Assembly (NCBI RefSeq): GCF_008831285.2
Contig: NC_045143.1
Location: 13,319,214-13,383,213, forward strand
DNA: 64,000 nucleotides
Origin: Nymphaea colorata
Taxonomy: Eukaryota; Streptophyta; Magnoliopsida; Nymphaeales; Nymphaeaceae
Reading direction: 5' to 3'
Shown here: one piece after another, positions 33,268 to 44,363 of the stretch
Numbering within the stretch: the first letter of the stretch is position 1
Layout of the letters: the number at the start of each line of letters is the position of its first letter
Notes under the pieces: model-generated
Told to the model about the DNA's origin: nothing
Database searches by the model: none
What the model saw: the letters and a program-made list of their open reading frames with translations, nothing else
Translations under genes and position numbers: made by a program

Positions 33268-33950
33268 TTACTGAATTACACAAAATTCCTTCTAATTGAT
33301 CCAGAAAACGAAGATCCCCAAAAACAAAACTCGTCACCATCAGCCTCTGTCCAAAACGAAGCAGATTCTGGTGAAGTTTCCGAGTTGGACTGAACATCCA
33401 TTAACTACTCAAGAGTCTTGACACTCACATCTCCAAGAGAGAAGACGAACCCATGAATTGATCCATTGACAAAACCAGTCAGTGTGAAAAAGGAACCCGA
33501 AGGGAGTGGCGAGGGTTGAGCGGCGACGGCGGAGCGGCGACGGTGAGCAAGCAGCTATTCTCCAATGCGAGGGAGCTCGTCGACTGCGGAGAAAAACGCG
33601 TGGGTGAATGCCTTCGAAAGGAAAATGTCGAGCATGTGAAATCTCACCCGCCCATACGTATTTCAACTGCTCCACCGATTTTTTCTGGGCAATCAAACCT
33701 GAACGTCGGCAATATTTTGTCCGAAAATGCGTACTGCGACAGGAGGGATAGTACGTGTCGTGAAATCATTAGTTACCGATGTCAGCTTCTCAGCCATCGG
33801 TAAAATGAAATGTCAGCAACATATATTTCCCATAAATTCGTGAAGGTCAATGTTCATTGACATCTTTCTCCATATGTCAGTAAAAGTCAATCCTCACTAA
33901 CATTACCGTCAGATGATGTCGGCAAAAAAGGACTTTCATTTGGTGGCTAT

Positions 33951-34969
33951 TTTTCCACTCACTGGTGAATCCATACATGCTATCATTTGCAATTTAAAAG
34001 AGTAGTACCTAAAAATCAAGATAAGCAGTCTGCATGTCGGGAAAACTCACAAAATTGGTGAGCTTTCACTCCTTTCCTTTACAAACTGCTATTCCGTATA
34101 GGCTTGATGTACACTACCAACACGTTGGAGACAAGTCTTGGTAAAGCAAGTAATTCATGTATGGATTAGTCGACTAGGGCCTTGCTCAACTTAATTTATG
34201 AACGGTGCACCATTTCATTTATTGAATCTATGGATGTTTACCATCGGGTGAGTGGACTGTGCTCTCTTTGTGGAAAAGCAATCTCCTTTATACCCCCACT
34301 TCAACGGGCATCGCACAGTAAAAGGTGTGTTACAAGTTGAAGGATGTGTTGTCCTGATACAGCTTAAAATCTGGAAGACAGGAAAAATAGATGGGCCTTG
34401 AAGTATGCTCGCAGTAAAATTGCAAGCCTTCTGCTCACGTGAAGGTCTCATATGCCACTGCATTTGCGGCTGTAGAAAATCAAAAAATCGGAATGAACTG
34501 AATGGCGGTAGTGCAAAATCAAAAGAAATTAAGAATTAGAATGAACCTAATGAATATGATGCCCTGCATCTGAGTATCTGAGATTTGAGAAGAAGAATAA
34601 ATAAGAAGGAGAGCCAGAGGGAAGGTCGGACGATCTGACCTCACATCAGTCTTTCAGCTGGCGGACGGTGGACCAGGCGATCAAAAAAGACACAGACAGC
34701 AGCGGCAGTCCCAGCGGGCGGTGGTGGCGGCAGTTCAGATGGCAGAGGCTGCGACTGATCATTACCATTCGGTATGTGTCTCTTGCCTTCTCCTCTTCAT
34801 TTCATAATTGCAAACTAAGACCCTCCTAGGACGAGTCAAGTTTGGAATGAATTCATCACACAATCAAATTGAGCACTCTACGAATGATTGAAAAGACACA
34901 GATGATGACCTATCTGGTGGAGACGCCGACCGCCTGAAGTTCTGAACTGCATGAACTTCCGCATGAAGT
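33951..34969. other. Intergenic sequence with a possible isolated first exon
   Basis: Mostly unrecognised. Near 34640-34775 GC content rises, and an ATG at about 34739 begins MAEAATDHYHS followed by 'gtatgtgtc', a good plant splice donor. This has the look of a leader plus first exon on the plus strand. No downstream exon that continues it was found, so it may be a stranded gene fragment. Confidence 0.3.
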
Positions 34970-35230
34970 TCTGCCTTTGGGGGGCTTTTGGTGCATATAT
35001 GCCTCATGTTTTGGTTTATAATGTGATATTTGTATATATAGGTGATGCTTGGTGTACTATAGCTCATAATATGATGTTGTTTTTATAAATTTTTCTTATT
35101 TCATCATGCATTATTATACTCCTGCTTTGATTTTATATGGTGGAGCACATTATCTGCTTAAATCCTATTACGTACCAACTACGAAATTAAGCAACTTTCG
35201 TACTATTCACATAGATAATTGAAGCGCTTG
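34970..35230 (+). repeat. Inverted-duplicate copy of gene 3' flank (R2)
   Basis: This block, starting gttctgcctttggggggc, is the reverse complement, with divergence, of 38505-38785. Shared words include 'ataggtgatgcttggtgtac' and 'actattcacatagataatt'. It corresponds to the distal 3' flank of the minus-strand gene tail at 39070-39245. Confidence 0.8.
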
Positions 35231-35980
35231 ATAGATCCAGATTCACATTCAAATTCAGATATAATTTTTTTTCGATTCATATTTTAATATGAATTCAAAT
35301 CCAAGCATGCAAATATCCAAAAGAACAAATATGATTATGAGTTTATCCCATTCGAATTTGATCCTTTGACATTCCTAGAACGTAGTTGTTGGAAGCAAAG
35401 GTTGCAACAAACAGTTCAGAATTTATAAAAGGCAAGGCATGAGGTACTCGCCCCTACATGTGGCTAAGAACAAGACTATGATTAGGAGTTGCAAATCCTG
35501 CAAAGGAGGTCTTCAAGTCTCTTGTTGATCCTTTGGCCTAACCTTTGGGCCAGTATTCAATCACTTTTTTTTTCAAGGATGTATTTTTATTTTTTTATTT
35601 TTTATTTATAAAATGGAAGGTTGCCATCTCCCAATAGCTTTTCATCTGAACAGCCTTAACCTAAAAAATAAAACTTGTGTAGATAAAAAGAAAAGATAAG
35701 GACAGATTTAAAAACTTAATAAAGGATAAATATCCGCTATAGTGAGGAGAATTATGTGGGAATATAAGGACTCGCATTTACCAATACAAGTTATTCGTGA
35801 ACCAAAAAGGAGGGCATTTTTGTTTCCCTTGGAAAATTTAATGCAAGACTTGGCACATTTACCAAATTGAGAAGTTCTTATTTTCCAAGTTCATTTGTTT
35901 CAATGCAGGGATGGTAACATTATATTTGCTTTTAGTCTAAACATATCAATCATTGCATCTTTCGTTATTTATTAGTGAAA

Positions 35981-37108
35981 TTGACCATGTATTTTCTGCT
36001 TGGTGGCACATGGGCGTCATGCCCAACCACTTGGGTAGGTACTTACCTATGACTAGAAAGAAAATATGCACCACAGATTTCCTTTTATCATCTTCCCCTT
36101 TTTCTTTTCAAGTATTCCAACTACATATCAATTTTTGCTTTGTAAAGGTGGGAAAAAATCTTTATAAACTTTGCCCACATAGATAATCAAATTTGACACA
36201 TTGACATTAATCACGAAAGATTGGAAAATAAATTAAAAAATAGATAGTATCGATTGTCATAATAAATGAAGATGATACAATCCAAAGTTTACAAATTTTC
36301 TTTGTTTCAAAAAAAGAAAAAAAAGATTTATTTTCATATTTTCCCCCATTTCTTATTTGGTCACCTACCATTAATGATTCCTTCCTAAAAGTATCATATA
36401 TTATGTACTATAAAGCAACCATTGCTTCACATTGGTGACCATCCAAGGACGTGCTCTTCAACTTTAGTACTATACATTCTTGAATGTTCAAAGCCACATG
36501 TATGAGTTCCAACTCCATGTACAACTCTCCTTGTTTGTGTTGTTATGCATTGCTCCTCACTATTTTTGTGTTTTCACTTTTCAGTATGACGAATATTTCA
36601 AACCTAAAAAGTAACAAAAGCTAGTATAGGTCTTCAAAATTTCTTGTTTTTACTGTTCTATAGGTTCAAAATAGGTACTTAGATAGGAAAGCTAACAAAG
36701 GAAAGCATGGCTGGATGTATATTACTATAAAAAGTGGATATTCACTTAGTAGTGATATAGGTCTCGTAGCCATATTGGAAATGGTCCGTCTCCTTTTTTT
36801 AAGTGAAAAAGTAAAACACTTCACATACATGTAGATATAAAAATTCATATGTGCCTTTAGGTGCTTAACTTATCCACTTCAACCTTCTACCTTTTTTAAA
36901 TTGCAGGTTAATAGAAACACTATTGAAAATGCTCCATTTCCTTTTTCTAAGTGCAAATCCAAAACAAATACACATTACATAGATATAAAAATTGGTATGT
37001 GCCTTTAGGTGGCAAACTTATAAGAAACCACTTCAGCCTTCTATTTTTTCTAAATTGACAGTTAATAGAAACAGAAAAATCAAAAGTCATGAATTAATAT
37101 TAAAAAAA
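35981..37108 (+). repeat. Segmental duplication, copy A
   Basis: About 1.13 kb, starting ttgaccatgtattttctgct, repeated in direct orientation at 41687-42860 with moderate divergence. No coding content is recognised. It contains two related sub-blocks marked by 'gtgcctttaggtg' near 36850 and 37000. Confidence 0.85.
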
Positions 37109-38504
37109 AGCTCCATGTCTGGTTTTTGAGTCTCTCTCTCTTCTCACATATAGTGCAACCACTTAGGTTAGGTGGCATATAGTAGCCAAGTCCTCAGTTT
37201 GATTCTTTGTAGAAACCAAGTGAACAGGCTTTTGCCCCTCCCCTGCTCAATCTTTTTCCTTGTCTCTCAATTGAATATGAATCTAGAAAATAATATAATT
37301 ATTTGGCATTTGATTTAAGTTTATTTCTTGAAAATCTGCATTTTGTTTTTATTTCTTTAATTCTTAAAATAAGTATATAAAAACTTCTTTTCAATTTCAT
37401 ATTTCCAATGAGTGAAACGAGAAGGTGGAACATGGCAAACGTTGGAAACCGGTCGGTTACTCCGCGGCAACAGAAGATAAGGATCATAGCTGGAGGTCGT
37501 GATGCGAAGGTTGCTTATAGGCATCTCTTCCTCCATCACTTTTGGTGCCTTCGGACCCATACTAGGTTGACTGCACTTCTGTGTTTGTGTGGGGCCTGAT
37601 ATTGCTATAAATTGTTGGATTAAAAAAAGGAGAGAGAGAAAGAGCTTTCTTACATGGCGTTGGGTGTTTGAACGTTCTTGAAATTAATTTATTTGACCTT
37701 TGTTTCAATTTTTTTTTATTTTTCTAAAGAATGTCAATGGAATGGATTTGGATAGATATCTGATTGAATTGTTCTAAATGATCAGATACCAAAAAAAGAA
37801 ACTGATTGAATTGCTTTAAAAAATTAGGTATAAAAAAAAGTGTCTAACTGATTATGAAATCAGATATGATTCATATGACATTCCATCAGATCTAGACTAG
37901 ATGTGAAGTAAATAACCAAGGAGATTCGTGAATTCGAATCCAGATTTTTCTAAATAAGTACCCTATATATATCTAGTACTTATACTTTTTGAAAGTCGAC
38001 TCTCCCCTCTTATCCAGATGTATCTTAAGATCATGTGATGAATCCATGTGGATAGGAACACTCATATGCCTTCATCATTGTACTGAATTAGAGCTTCCTC
38101 AAATGAAATATCAATGGGCGCCTTGATTCTCCCCACTAATTCATTTTGCATCTGAGATAATAGAAGACGCCGTTCCAGTCAACAATTTAACTATCTAACC
38201 TTTTTTCACACTTCCCATTTTAGCGTGTAACCAACCTCATCCATTCCTAATCACCAAGATCATGATCCTTTCAAATATCTCTTATACGTGATCCATAATA
38301 TGTTTTCATAGTATTTGGTAGATATAATTGCATAAAGCAGTTGGCCTGTAAATTCTTTAAATTGGCTTCCCCCTCAAACTTTTGCTATAAAAACAACATA
38401 CGAGCTCTATTTACTTGTCTAACCAGTCTTCCACCCTAGACAACAGACATATAAAAATTTTGCAAAGTCTGCACATGAAAAAGGGTTAGGGCACCTATAT
38501 GTTT
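37109..38504. other. AT-rich intergenic sequence
   Basis: No gene is recognised. A short GC-richer patch at 37400-37600 has overlapping open frames on both strands of 60-67 codons without family resemblance. Confidence 0.35.
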
Positions 38505-39245
38505 TATCATAGCTTTAAAATTATCTATGTGAATAGTATAAAAGTTGCTGAATTGTGTGGTTGGTACATAATACGGTTTGTCCTAAGCAGGTAATATGCT
38601 CTACCATATAAAAGCAACACAGGAGTGCAATAATGCACAATGAAATAAGACAATTTGTAGAAACATGATATTATAAATCTGTGCTATAGTACACCAAGCA
38701 TCACCTATACATACAGGTATCACATTCTAAACCAAAACGTGAACTTGCATTTATACAGCAATGCCCCCCAAAGGCAGAACTAAAAGAATGGCAGCATCTA
38801 CTCTCTCAGAATAGCCCCCGCTCGCAGACTGTGACTGGATATGCTAGCATGATCATTCATCGAGTGAGAACCTAGAAGATAATAAGATTTAAACATCATA
38901 ACAACCGACGAGTATGACATTCAAAACTGTATGGAAGAGTACTCAAATAAACGTAAACAGCTCAAATCTTATTAAAATTGCCTAAAAATGCCACTACATT
39001 TTTTGTCCAAATATACTTATGAGAGAAAAGACGAGGATGGGGAGCAGATGTTGTGTTTGTCGTTGCCGATTAAAGCATGATGAAATGTGCAATGCATCCA
39101 ATGGTGATCACCATTGCTAGTGATGTAACAAGCATGGAAATGGCCAGAATGTGCTTCAGGCGGACCTCACTAATTCGCAGAAACTGAGTAAATAGTAGCC
39201 AGTATGAATGAGAGAGAAGGAAAGCAACAGCGAGAAAGCACAAGT
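38505..39245 (-). pseudogene. Last exon and 3' flank of an unidentified membrane-protein gene
   Basis: The minus strand has an acceptor (tttgtttgcag) followed by a 176-base open exon, 39245-39070. It encodes about 58 residues with two hydrophobic spans (FLAVAFLLSHSYWLLFT and ILAISMLVTSLAMVITIGC) ending CIAHFIML. The sequence down to 38505 behaves as its 3' flank. Two further partial copies occur: 40661-40915 (proximal part, plus strand) and 34970-35230 (distal part, plus strand). No upstream exon was found, so this is probably a gene fragment; an intact gene with distant exons is not excluded. I do not recognise the family. Confidence 0.5.
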
Positions 39246-39899
39246 CTGCAAACAAAGGGAAGCAGAGTCAGACAGTGGGCAGCTTCTCCACCAAGCACAC
39301 TGACACAAGACCAAGACCTGAACACCGACGAGCTGCGTTCAGAGGGACTCGTAACTGGACATAACATGCCGTTGATGCATCTCAATCTGCAAAGTGGAAG
39401 GATTCATGGTGGGCAAAGTAGCAGGAATGGTGGAAGGGGATGGGAATGTAAGGGAGGGGCTGCATGGAGGTAGGAATTAACCGATCACTCTCAAGAAAAA
39501 GAAGGGCAAAAAAAGGAAATGTGCCCCAAAATGTGGTTTTTGAGGAGAACCTTTTCAGAAGGCCAGCAATCTCCAGCAGCGGAGATCTAGGGAGTGGTTC
39601 AGACTACGACCCAAATTTATGTAGCGATTTCACAATCCTTCCCTTCGCTTCTGCTTTTCGATTGTGGAGTTACAGACAAGGAAAAGAAGAAAATGCTGCG
39701 GTGAAATTCAAAATCATCCGAAAGCATGACGAGATACCCTATGATCAAAGGCCAATGGAAAGGAAAGAAGGCAAAAAAAAATCAAAATGCCGACATTTCA
39801 GGAATTTCACCCACCATTTCAAATTCGTTTTTGAACAAAACCCTGAGCCACCATGAAAGATAGCCGAGCAGGCTTTTCAATGACAGAGATAAGTACGCC

Positions 39900-40660
39900 A
39901 TCTTCTGAACTCAATGATGAAGAGTACCTGCAAAGCTTGGAATAGTCTGCTCCTGCGGCATGCTAAGAAATGCTCTGCTCCAAAAGGGAAATGTCCAGAC
40001 AAAAATTGTGCAAGAGCTCAGGATTTGTGCAGGCACATGGAAAAGTGCCATGATGTTCACGGTAAATACACTTATTGCGATAAAACCAAAATGCTGACAG
40101 ATCATTTCAATAATTGTCGTTCTGAAACTTGTGCTCTTTGTGTTCCTGTTCGCTCTTGGGTGTCTCAGCATAGAGTTTCTGCAAAACAGTCAATAGATTC
40201 TGGGCATGTAAATACAACAAATGGCACTTGGAAGACAATCCCTAGAGTGGATGGAAGTAAAATGGCAACTAACCCTCTTGGTTGTACTTTGGAAGCTTCT
40301 GATCCTATACAGTTATCACTGAAACGAGTTAAGCTTGAGCATTCTTCCCCTTCAATCACTCAGCCTAAGGTAGAGTTAGTTCAAGTATCTTCGTCACCTG
40401 TAGAAGAAATAGATGAACTAGAAGGGAGCCAACAGGATGATGTGCCTGCGCCTGTGCCTGTGCCTACTAAATCTGAAGTTATGGAAGTGAAGATGGATGC
40501 ACCCATGCTGTTTGGAAGCCCTGAGAGAGTAAGTGAAAGTGGTCGAAGTGATTTGGACAATTCTAGTATGTTGAAATCTGAAATCAAGCCTCCAACCTCA
40601 AATAATTTAATATCTGATTTTAAGCAAGAATATGCCCCAATTCAGAAGGAAGTTGATCAG
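39900..40660 (+). pseudogene. HAC (p300/CBP-like) acetyltransferase TAZ-finger fragment
   Basis: After DEEYLQ and a one-base frameshift near 39942, an open block reads SLLLRHAKKCSAPKGKCPDK, then RHMEKCHDVHG, FNNCRSETCALCVPVRSW, and a hydrophilic linker with TWKTIPRVDG, SLKRVKLEH and KSEVMEVKMDAP. This matches the N-terminal TAZ zinc finger and following linker of plant HAC histone acetyltransferases. The second zinc cluster has lost a Cys (Gly in its place). Homology stops at 40660 after KEVDQ, where 'cag' is followed by 'gtgatct', a donor-like site, and the next base starts a copy of another gene's tail. PHD, HAT, ZZ and second TAZ domains are absent. It is a captured or duplicated exon block rather than a working gene. 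Confidence 0.82.
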
Positions 40661-40915
40661 GTGATCTGGCCATCTTTGTGCTTGTTACAACACTTGCAGT
40701 GGTTTTGATCACTGTTGGATCGTGCATTGCACATCTCATCATGCTTTGACCGGCAAGGATGAACACAACATCTGCTCCCCATCCTCCTCTTTTCACTCAC
40801 ACGTATATTTGGATAAAAAATACAGTGGTTTTTTTAGGCAGTTGTAATAAGCTGTTTACACTTATTTGAGTACTCTTGTGAGTGTAGTACTCGCAGGGTT
40901 GTTATGATGTTTAAA
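40661..40915 (+). pseudogene. Inverted partial copy of the membrane-protein gene tail (R1)
   Basis: Starting exactly where the HAC homology ends, this block reads LVTTLAVVLITVGSCIAHLI then ML and stop, a paralogue of the minus-strand tail LVTSLAMVITIGCIAHFIML at 39140-39070. The two differ by in-frame three-base indels and many silent changes. Homology continues about 170 bases into the 3' untranslated sequence. It is oriented opposite to that tail, so the two form inverted repeats around the HAC fragment. Confidence 0.75.
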
Positions 40916-41686
40916 TGTTATTTGAGTTATGATATTTGTGCAAGCATCCTGTTTACTGTGTTGGGTACTTTTCTTTTTTGTTCTTTACACGGCGTCATTT
41001 CATGCACCACTTCTTCGAAATTTTGTGACGTCACCATTGTCGGACCTGCCCCACATGGATTGCCAACGAGTCTGTCCAATGCGATCTCTGAGATAGGACG
41101 TCAGCATATATCCCGACACTCTCCACTCAAATATTATATGCAACAAATCTGCCGGTATTTTTGAATTTTTTATAAAATAATAGGTAGTTTAGACCATTTA
41201 ATTTTTAATCTTTTTTAAGAAGTTTTTTTTTATTGAAATGGAGGTATTTTGGTTATTTTTCTTGCCGGGTGCACATAACCAGCTCGGTGTCCTTTCTTTA
41301 AAAAAAAATTAAATAGAGCGTCCAATTTAAAAATCAGATGTTCCTCGTAAAGCGTTATCTCTTTTGCTATAAATCTATCTATGGCTGTGGTATGCTGGGC
41401 ATGCCAAACCTGACGACTGTGGTGCAGAACTAATTAATTAACTTCTCCTATCTAACAAACAACATTCTGTCACCAAGAGTGTTTCGACATAAAGGAGCAC
41501 TGAGGACATGCAGTGAGAGAAACTGTTCTATGATTTAAAATTCAATGACTTGGGACTGGACTAAGTTTGTTACTGATTTGTGACTTGCGGGTTTTGTTAA
41601 CTATTATTTTTAAAAGAAAAACAATATATAACTTGTCATTTGATTACAATAAAGTTGTGAAATGGCTTGAACACATGTAAAATGGC
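40916..41686. other. Intergenic spacer
   Basis: No gene is recognised between the R1 tail copy and duplication copy B. It is AT-rich with a few T runs. Confidence 0.35.
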
Positions 41687-42860
41687 TTGACCATGTATTT
41701 TCTACTTGGTGGCGTGGGGGGTCATGCCCAACTATTTGGGTAGGTACTTACGATGACTAGAAAGAAAATATGCACAGCCGACAACAAGGATTCTCTTTTA
41801 TCATCTTTCACTTTTGTTTTCAAGTATTCCAACTATATGACGACATTTTTCTTAGTATATACAATCCTACCAATCAATTTTTGCTTTCTAAAGGAGGACA
41901 AAAAATCTTTATAAATTTCCACATAGATAATCAAATTTGACACTCCTTGACATTAATCATGAAAGATTGGAAAAACAAATTAAAAGAATGTATGGTATCG
42001 ATTGTAGTAATAAGTGAAGATGATACAATCCAAAGTTTACTAAAGACAACAATTTTTCTCTGTTTAAAGATTTATTTTCATATTTCCCCCCATTTCTTAT
42101 TTGGTCACCTATCAGTAATGATTCTTTCTTAAAAGTATCATATATTATGTACTATAAAGAGCCCATTGCTTTACATTGGTGACCGTCCAAAGCCATGTTC
42201 TTCAACCTTAGTACTATACATTCTTGAATATTCAAAGCCACAGACAGGTATGAGTTCCACAACTCACTATACAACTCTCCTTGTTTGTGTTGTTATGCAT
42301 TGCTCCTCACTATTTTTGTGTTTTCACTTTTCAGTATGATGGCTATTTCAAACCCGAAAGTAACGAAAGCTAGTATAAGTCTTCAAAATTTCATCTTTTT
42401 ACTGTTCTATTGGTTCAAAATAGGTACTTAGATAGGAAGAAAGTATGGCTGGATGTATATTAATACAAAAAAAAAATGGATATTCACTTAGTTGTGATAT
42501 AGGTCTCGTAGCAATATTGAAAATGGTCCATCTCTTTTTTTTTAAGTGCAAATGTAAAATACTTCACATACACATAGATATAGAAATTGGTATGTACCTT
42601 TAGGTGCTCAACTTATCCACTTCAACCTTTTACTTTTTCTAAATTGAGGGTTAATAGAAACAGAAGGAGAAATAGTATTGAAAATGTTTTTTTTTCTAAG
42701 TGCAAATGCAAAATAGATACACATTGCATAGATGTAGAAATTGGTATGTGCCTTTAGGTGGCAAACTTATAAGAAACCACTTCAGCCTTTTATTTTTTCT
42801 AAATTGGCAGTTAATAGAATCAGAAAAATAAAAAGTCGTGAATTGATATTAGAAAAAAAA
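41687..42860 (+). repeat. Segmental duplication, copy B
   Basis: Direct repeat of 35981-37108, lying at a similar distance (about 770 versus 750 bases) downstream of a tail copy (R1 versus R2). Its last 340 bases form the left arm of the palindrome at 42520-43195; copy A has no such palindrome. Confidence 0.85.
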
Positions 42861-43195
42861 ATGTTTCATGCCCTTCATTTTTCACGACATTTTATTTTTG
42901 TGTTTCTATTAACCGTCAATTTTGAAAAAATAGAAGGCTGAAGTGGTTTCTTATAAGTTTGCCACCTAAAGGCACATACCAATTTCATGTGTATCTGTTT
43001 TGCATTTGCACTTAGAAAAAGGAAATGGAGCATTTTCAATACTTTTTCTCCTTCTGTTTCTATCAACCCTCATTTTAGAAAAAGTAGAAGACTGAAGTAG
43101 ATAAGTTAAGTGCCTAAAGGCACATACCAATTTCTATATCTACGTGTATTATGTGAAGTGTTTTGCATTTGAACTAAAAAAAAGGAGATGGACCA
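42520..43195. repeat. 0.7-kb palindrome (inverted repeat with tiny loop)
   Basis: Sequence 42520-42850 is repeated in reverse complement at 42880-43195 around a centre near 42865. Matching landmarks are 'gtgcctttaggtggcaaac' at left with 'gtttgccacctaaaggcac' at right, and 'ggtccatctc' at 42524 with 'gagatggacc' at 43186. A transcript would fold into an imperfect hairpin of about 320 base pairs. The extent was judged by eye. Confidence 0.85.
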
Positions 43196-44363
43196 TTTAC
43201 GTCTGTCAAAAACAATAGAAGTACTAGTATATATAGTTGGTCGGACTGGTGGACTGGTGAAATCCTGATCATCAGTTTGATTCTTGTAATTTTTATTTCT
43301 CTAGACTGCAGATAATAGCATTCTCTTAAGTTAAATCGAGTCACCCAAGTCCCAAAGTAACCATGAATCCTGGACCCCTGGTGGCAAGGAAAGAAGGGGA
43401 GAGACTTCGTTCTTAATAAGTGTTATATATGAACCTGTTCAACTTTTAGAGACAGATGATTGAACAGTTATAAACTGTTCCATTTGTGAAATAGGAGGCT
43501 TTCTAGCGCTTGGTAGATAAGGAGGTCGTCCTACCACGATGTGATTCGGGTCTTGGAGATCCAGGGTCATTACTTAGATCATAAACAGTGCCCAAGTAGC
43601 CTTCCTGAATAAATGACCCGATCAAGGCATGTGTGGGGTTTTGGAATTTACATTTTTGCCCATGTAATATTGGACATCGTGGAAAACATACCGTTAGAGA
43701 AAATTGTAATGTCTTTGGAAAAAACACAAGCGGCGGCAGGTCAGGAAGATTATCAAGGTCCTGAAGGTGCAGATTGGCGCAATCATTTAATGCTTTCTTG
43801 AGCGTTTATCCACCTCCATTATTGCAATATTCAAGTAACAAGCATATCCGGATGGCATAGTGTCCAATATCTGGTTATTTTATTTACTCCAACTAAGTCA
43901 CCAGCAAAAATCAATGCTCCTCAATTTTCTAAGAAGGCACCCTCTAAGAATCGAATCGAGAACGAGAACGAGAACGTGTATATAACGTCCTACTTGCTCA
44001 TCTGGTTTTCCAGTATATTTCTTCTGTGCAATTTATACGTGACCTTCCTTGTAAATGTTGTCTATTATCTTAAAACCGGGACCTTAAAAAAAAAAAAAAC
44101 TAAAAACTCTAATTAAATGGTGAACATGAATAGGGAGGCAATTGTCTAAGCAAAGCTTAATTCGAACTTAGAGCCATAATTGGGATTAAGAAATATTCCA
44201 TGGGCAAAAATGTAATGATTGGGCATTTACTAAAACATGGAGGGTAATAGTGTAATGTTCTTCAGGACAGAGTGGATATTCAATTAAAAGAGTAAGGGTA
44301 GACTTGGAATAAAGACAAATGGACACAATCGCAAGGCAGCAAATTGAAAAGGGTGAACGAGTA
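43196..44363. other. Intergenic sequence
   Basis: No gene is recognised. A plus-strand frame at 43613-43801 and a minus-strand frame at 43503-43727 have no family resemblance. A 13-base A run lies near 44087. Confidence 0.35.

Larger units (their letters stand above)
32100..33950. mobile_element. CACTA-like region carrying gene fragments
   Basis: Both flanks carry clustered, inverted-capable words like those in CACTA/EnSpm subterminal regions. ACCGATG-type motifs occur near 32170, 32317, 33774 and (reversed) 33790, with repeated GTCAG/GTCGG words to 33930. Between them lie a 42-bp array, a 78-bp array and a UDP-glucose dehydrogenase fragment. A CACTA..TAGTG terminus and a 3-bp target duplication were not found, so the transposon identity is inferred from subterminal texture only. 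Confidence 0.35.

Noticed and set aside
37408-37599. Overlapping plus- and minus-strand frames of 60-67 codons
   Set aside because: No family resemblance and no supporting gene context; likely chance in a GC-richer patch.
37925-37950. 'gaattcgaatccag' as a possible tRNA T-arm
   Set aside because: No matching acceptor stem, D-arm or anticodon arm nearby.
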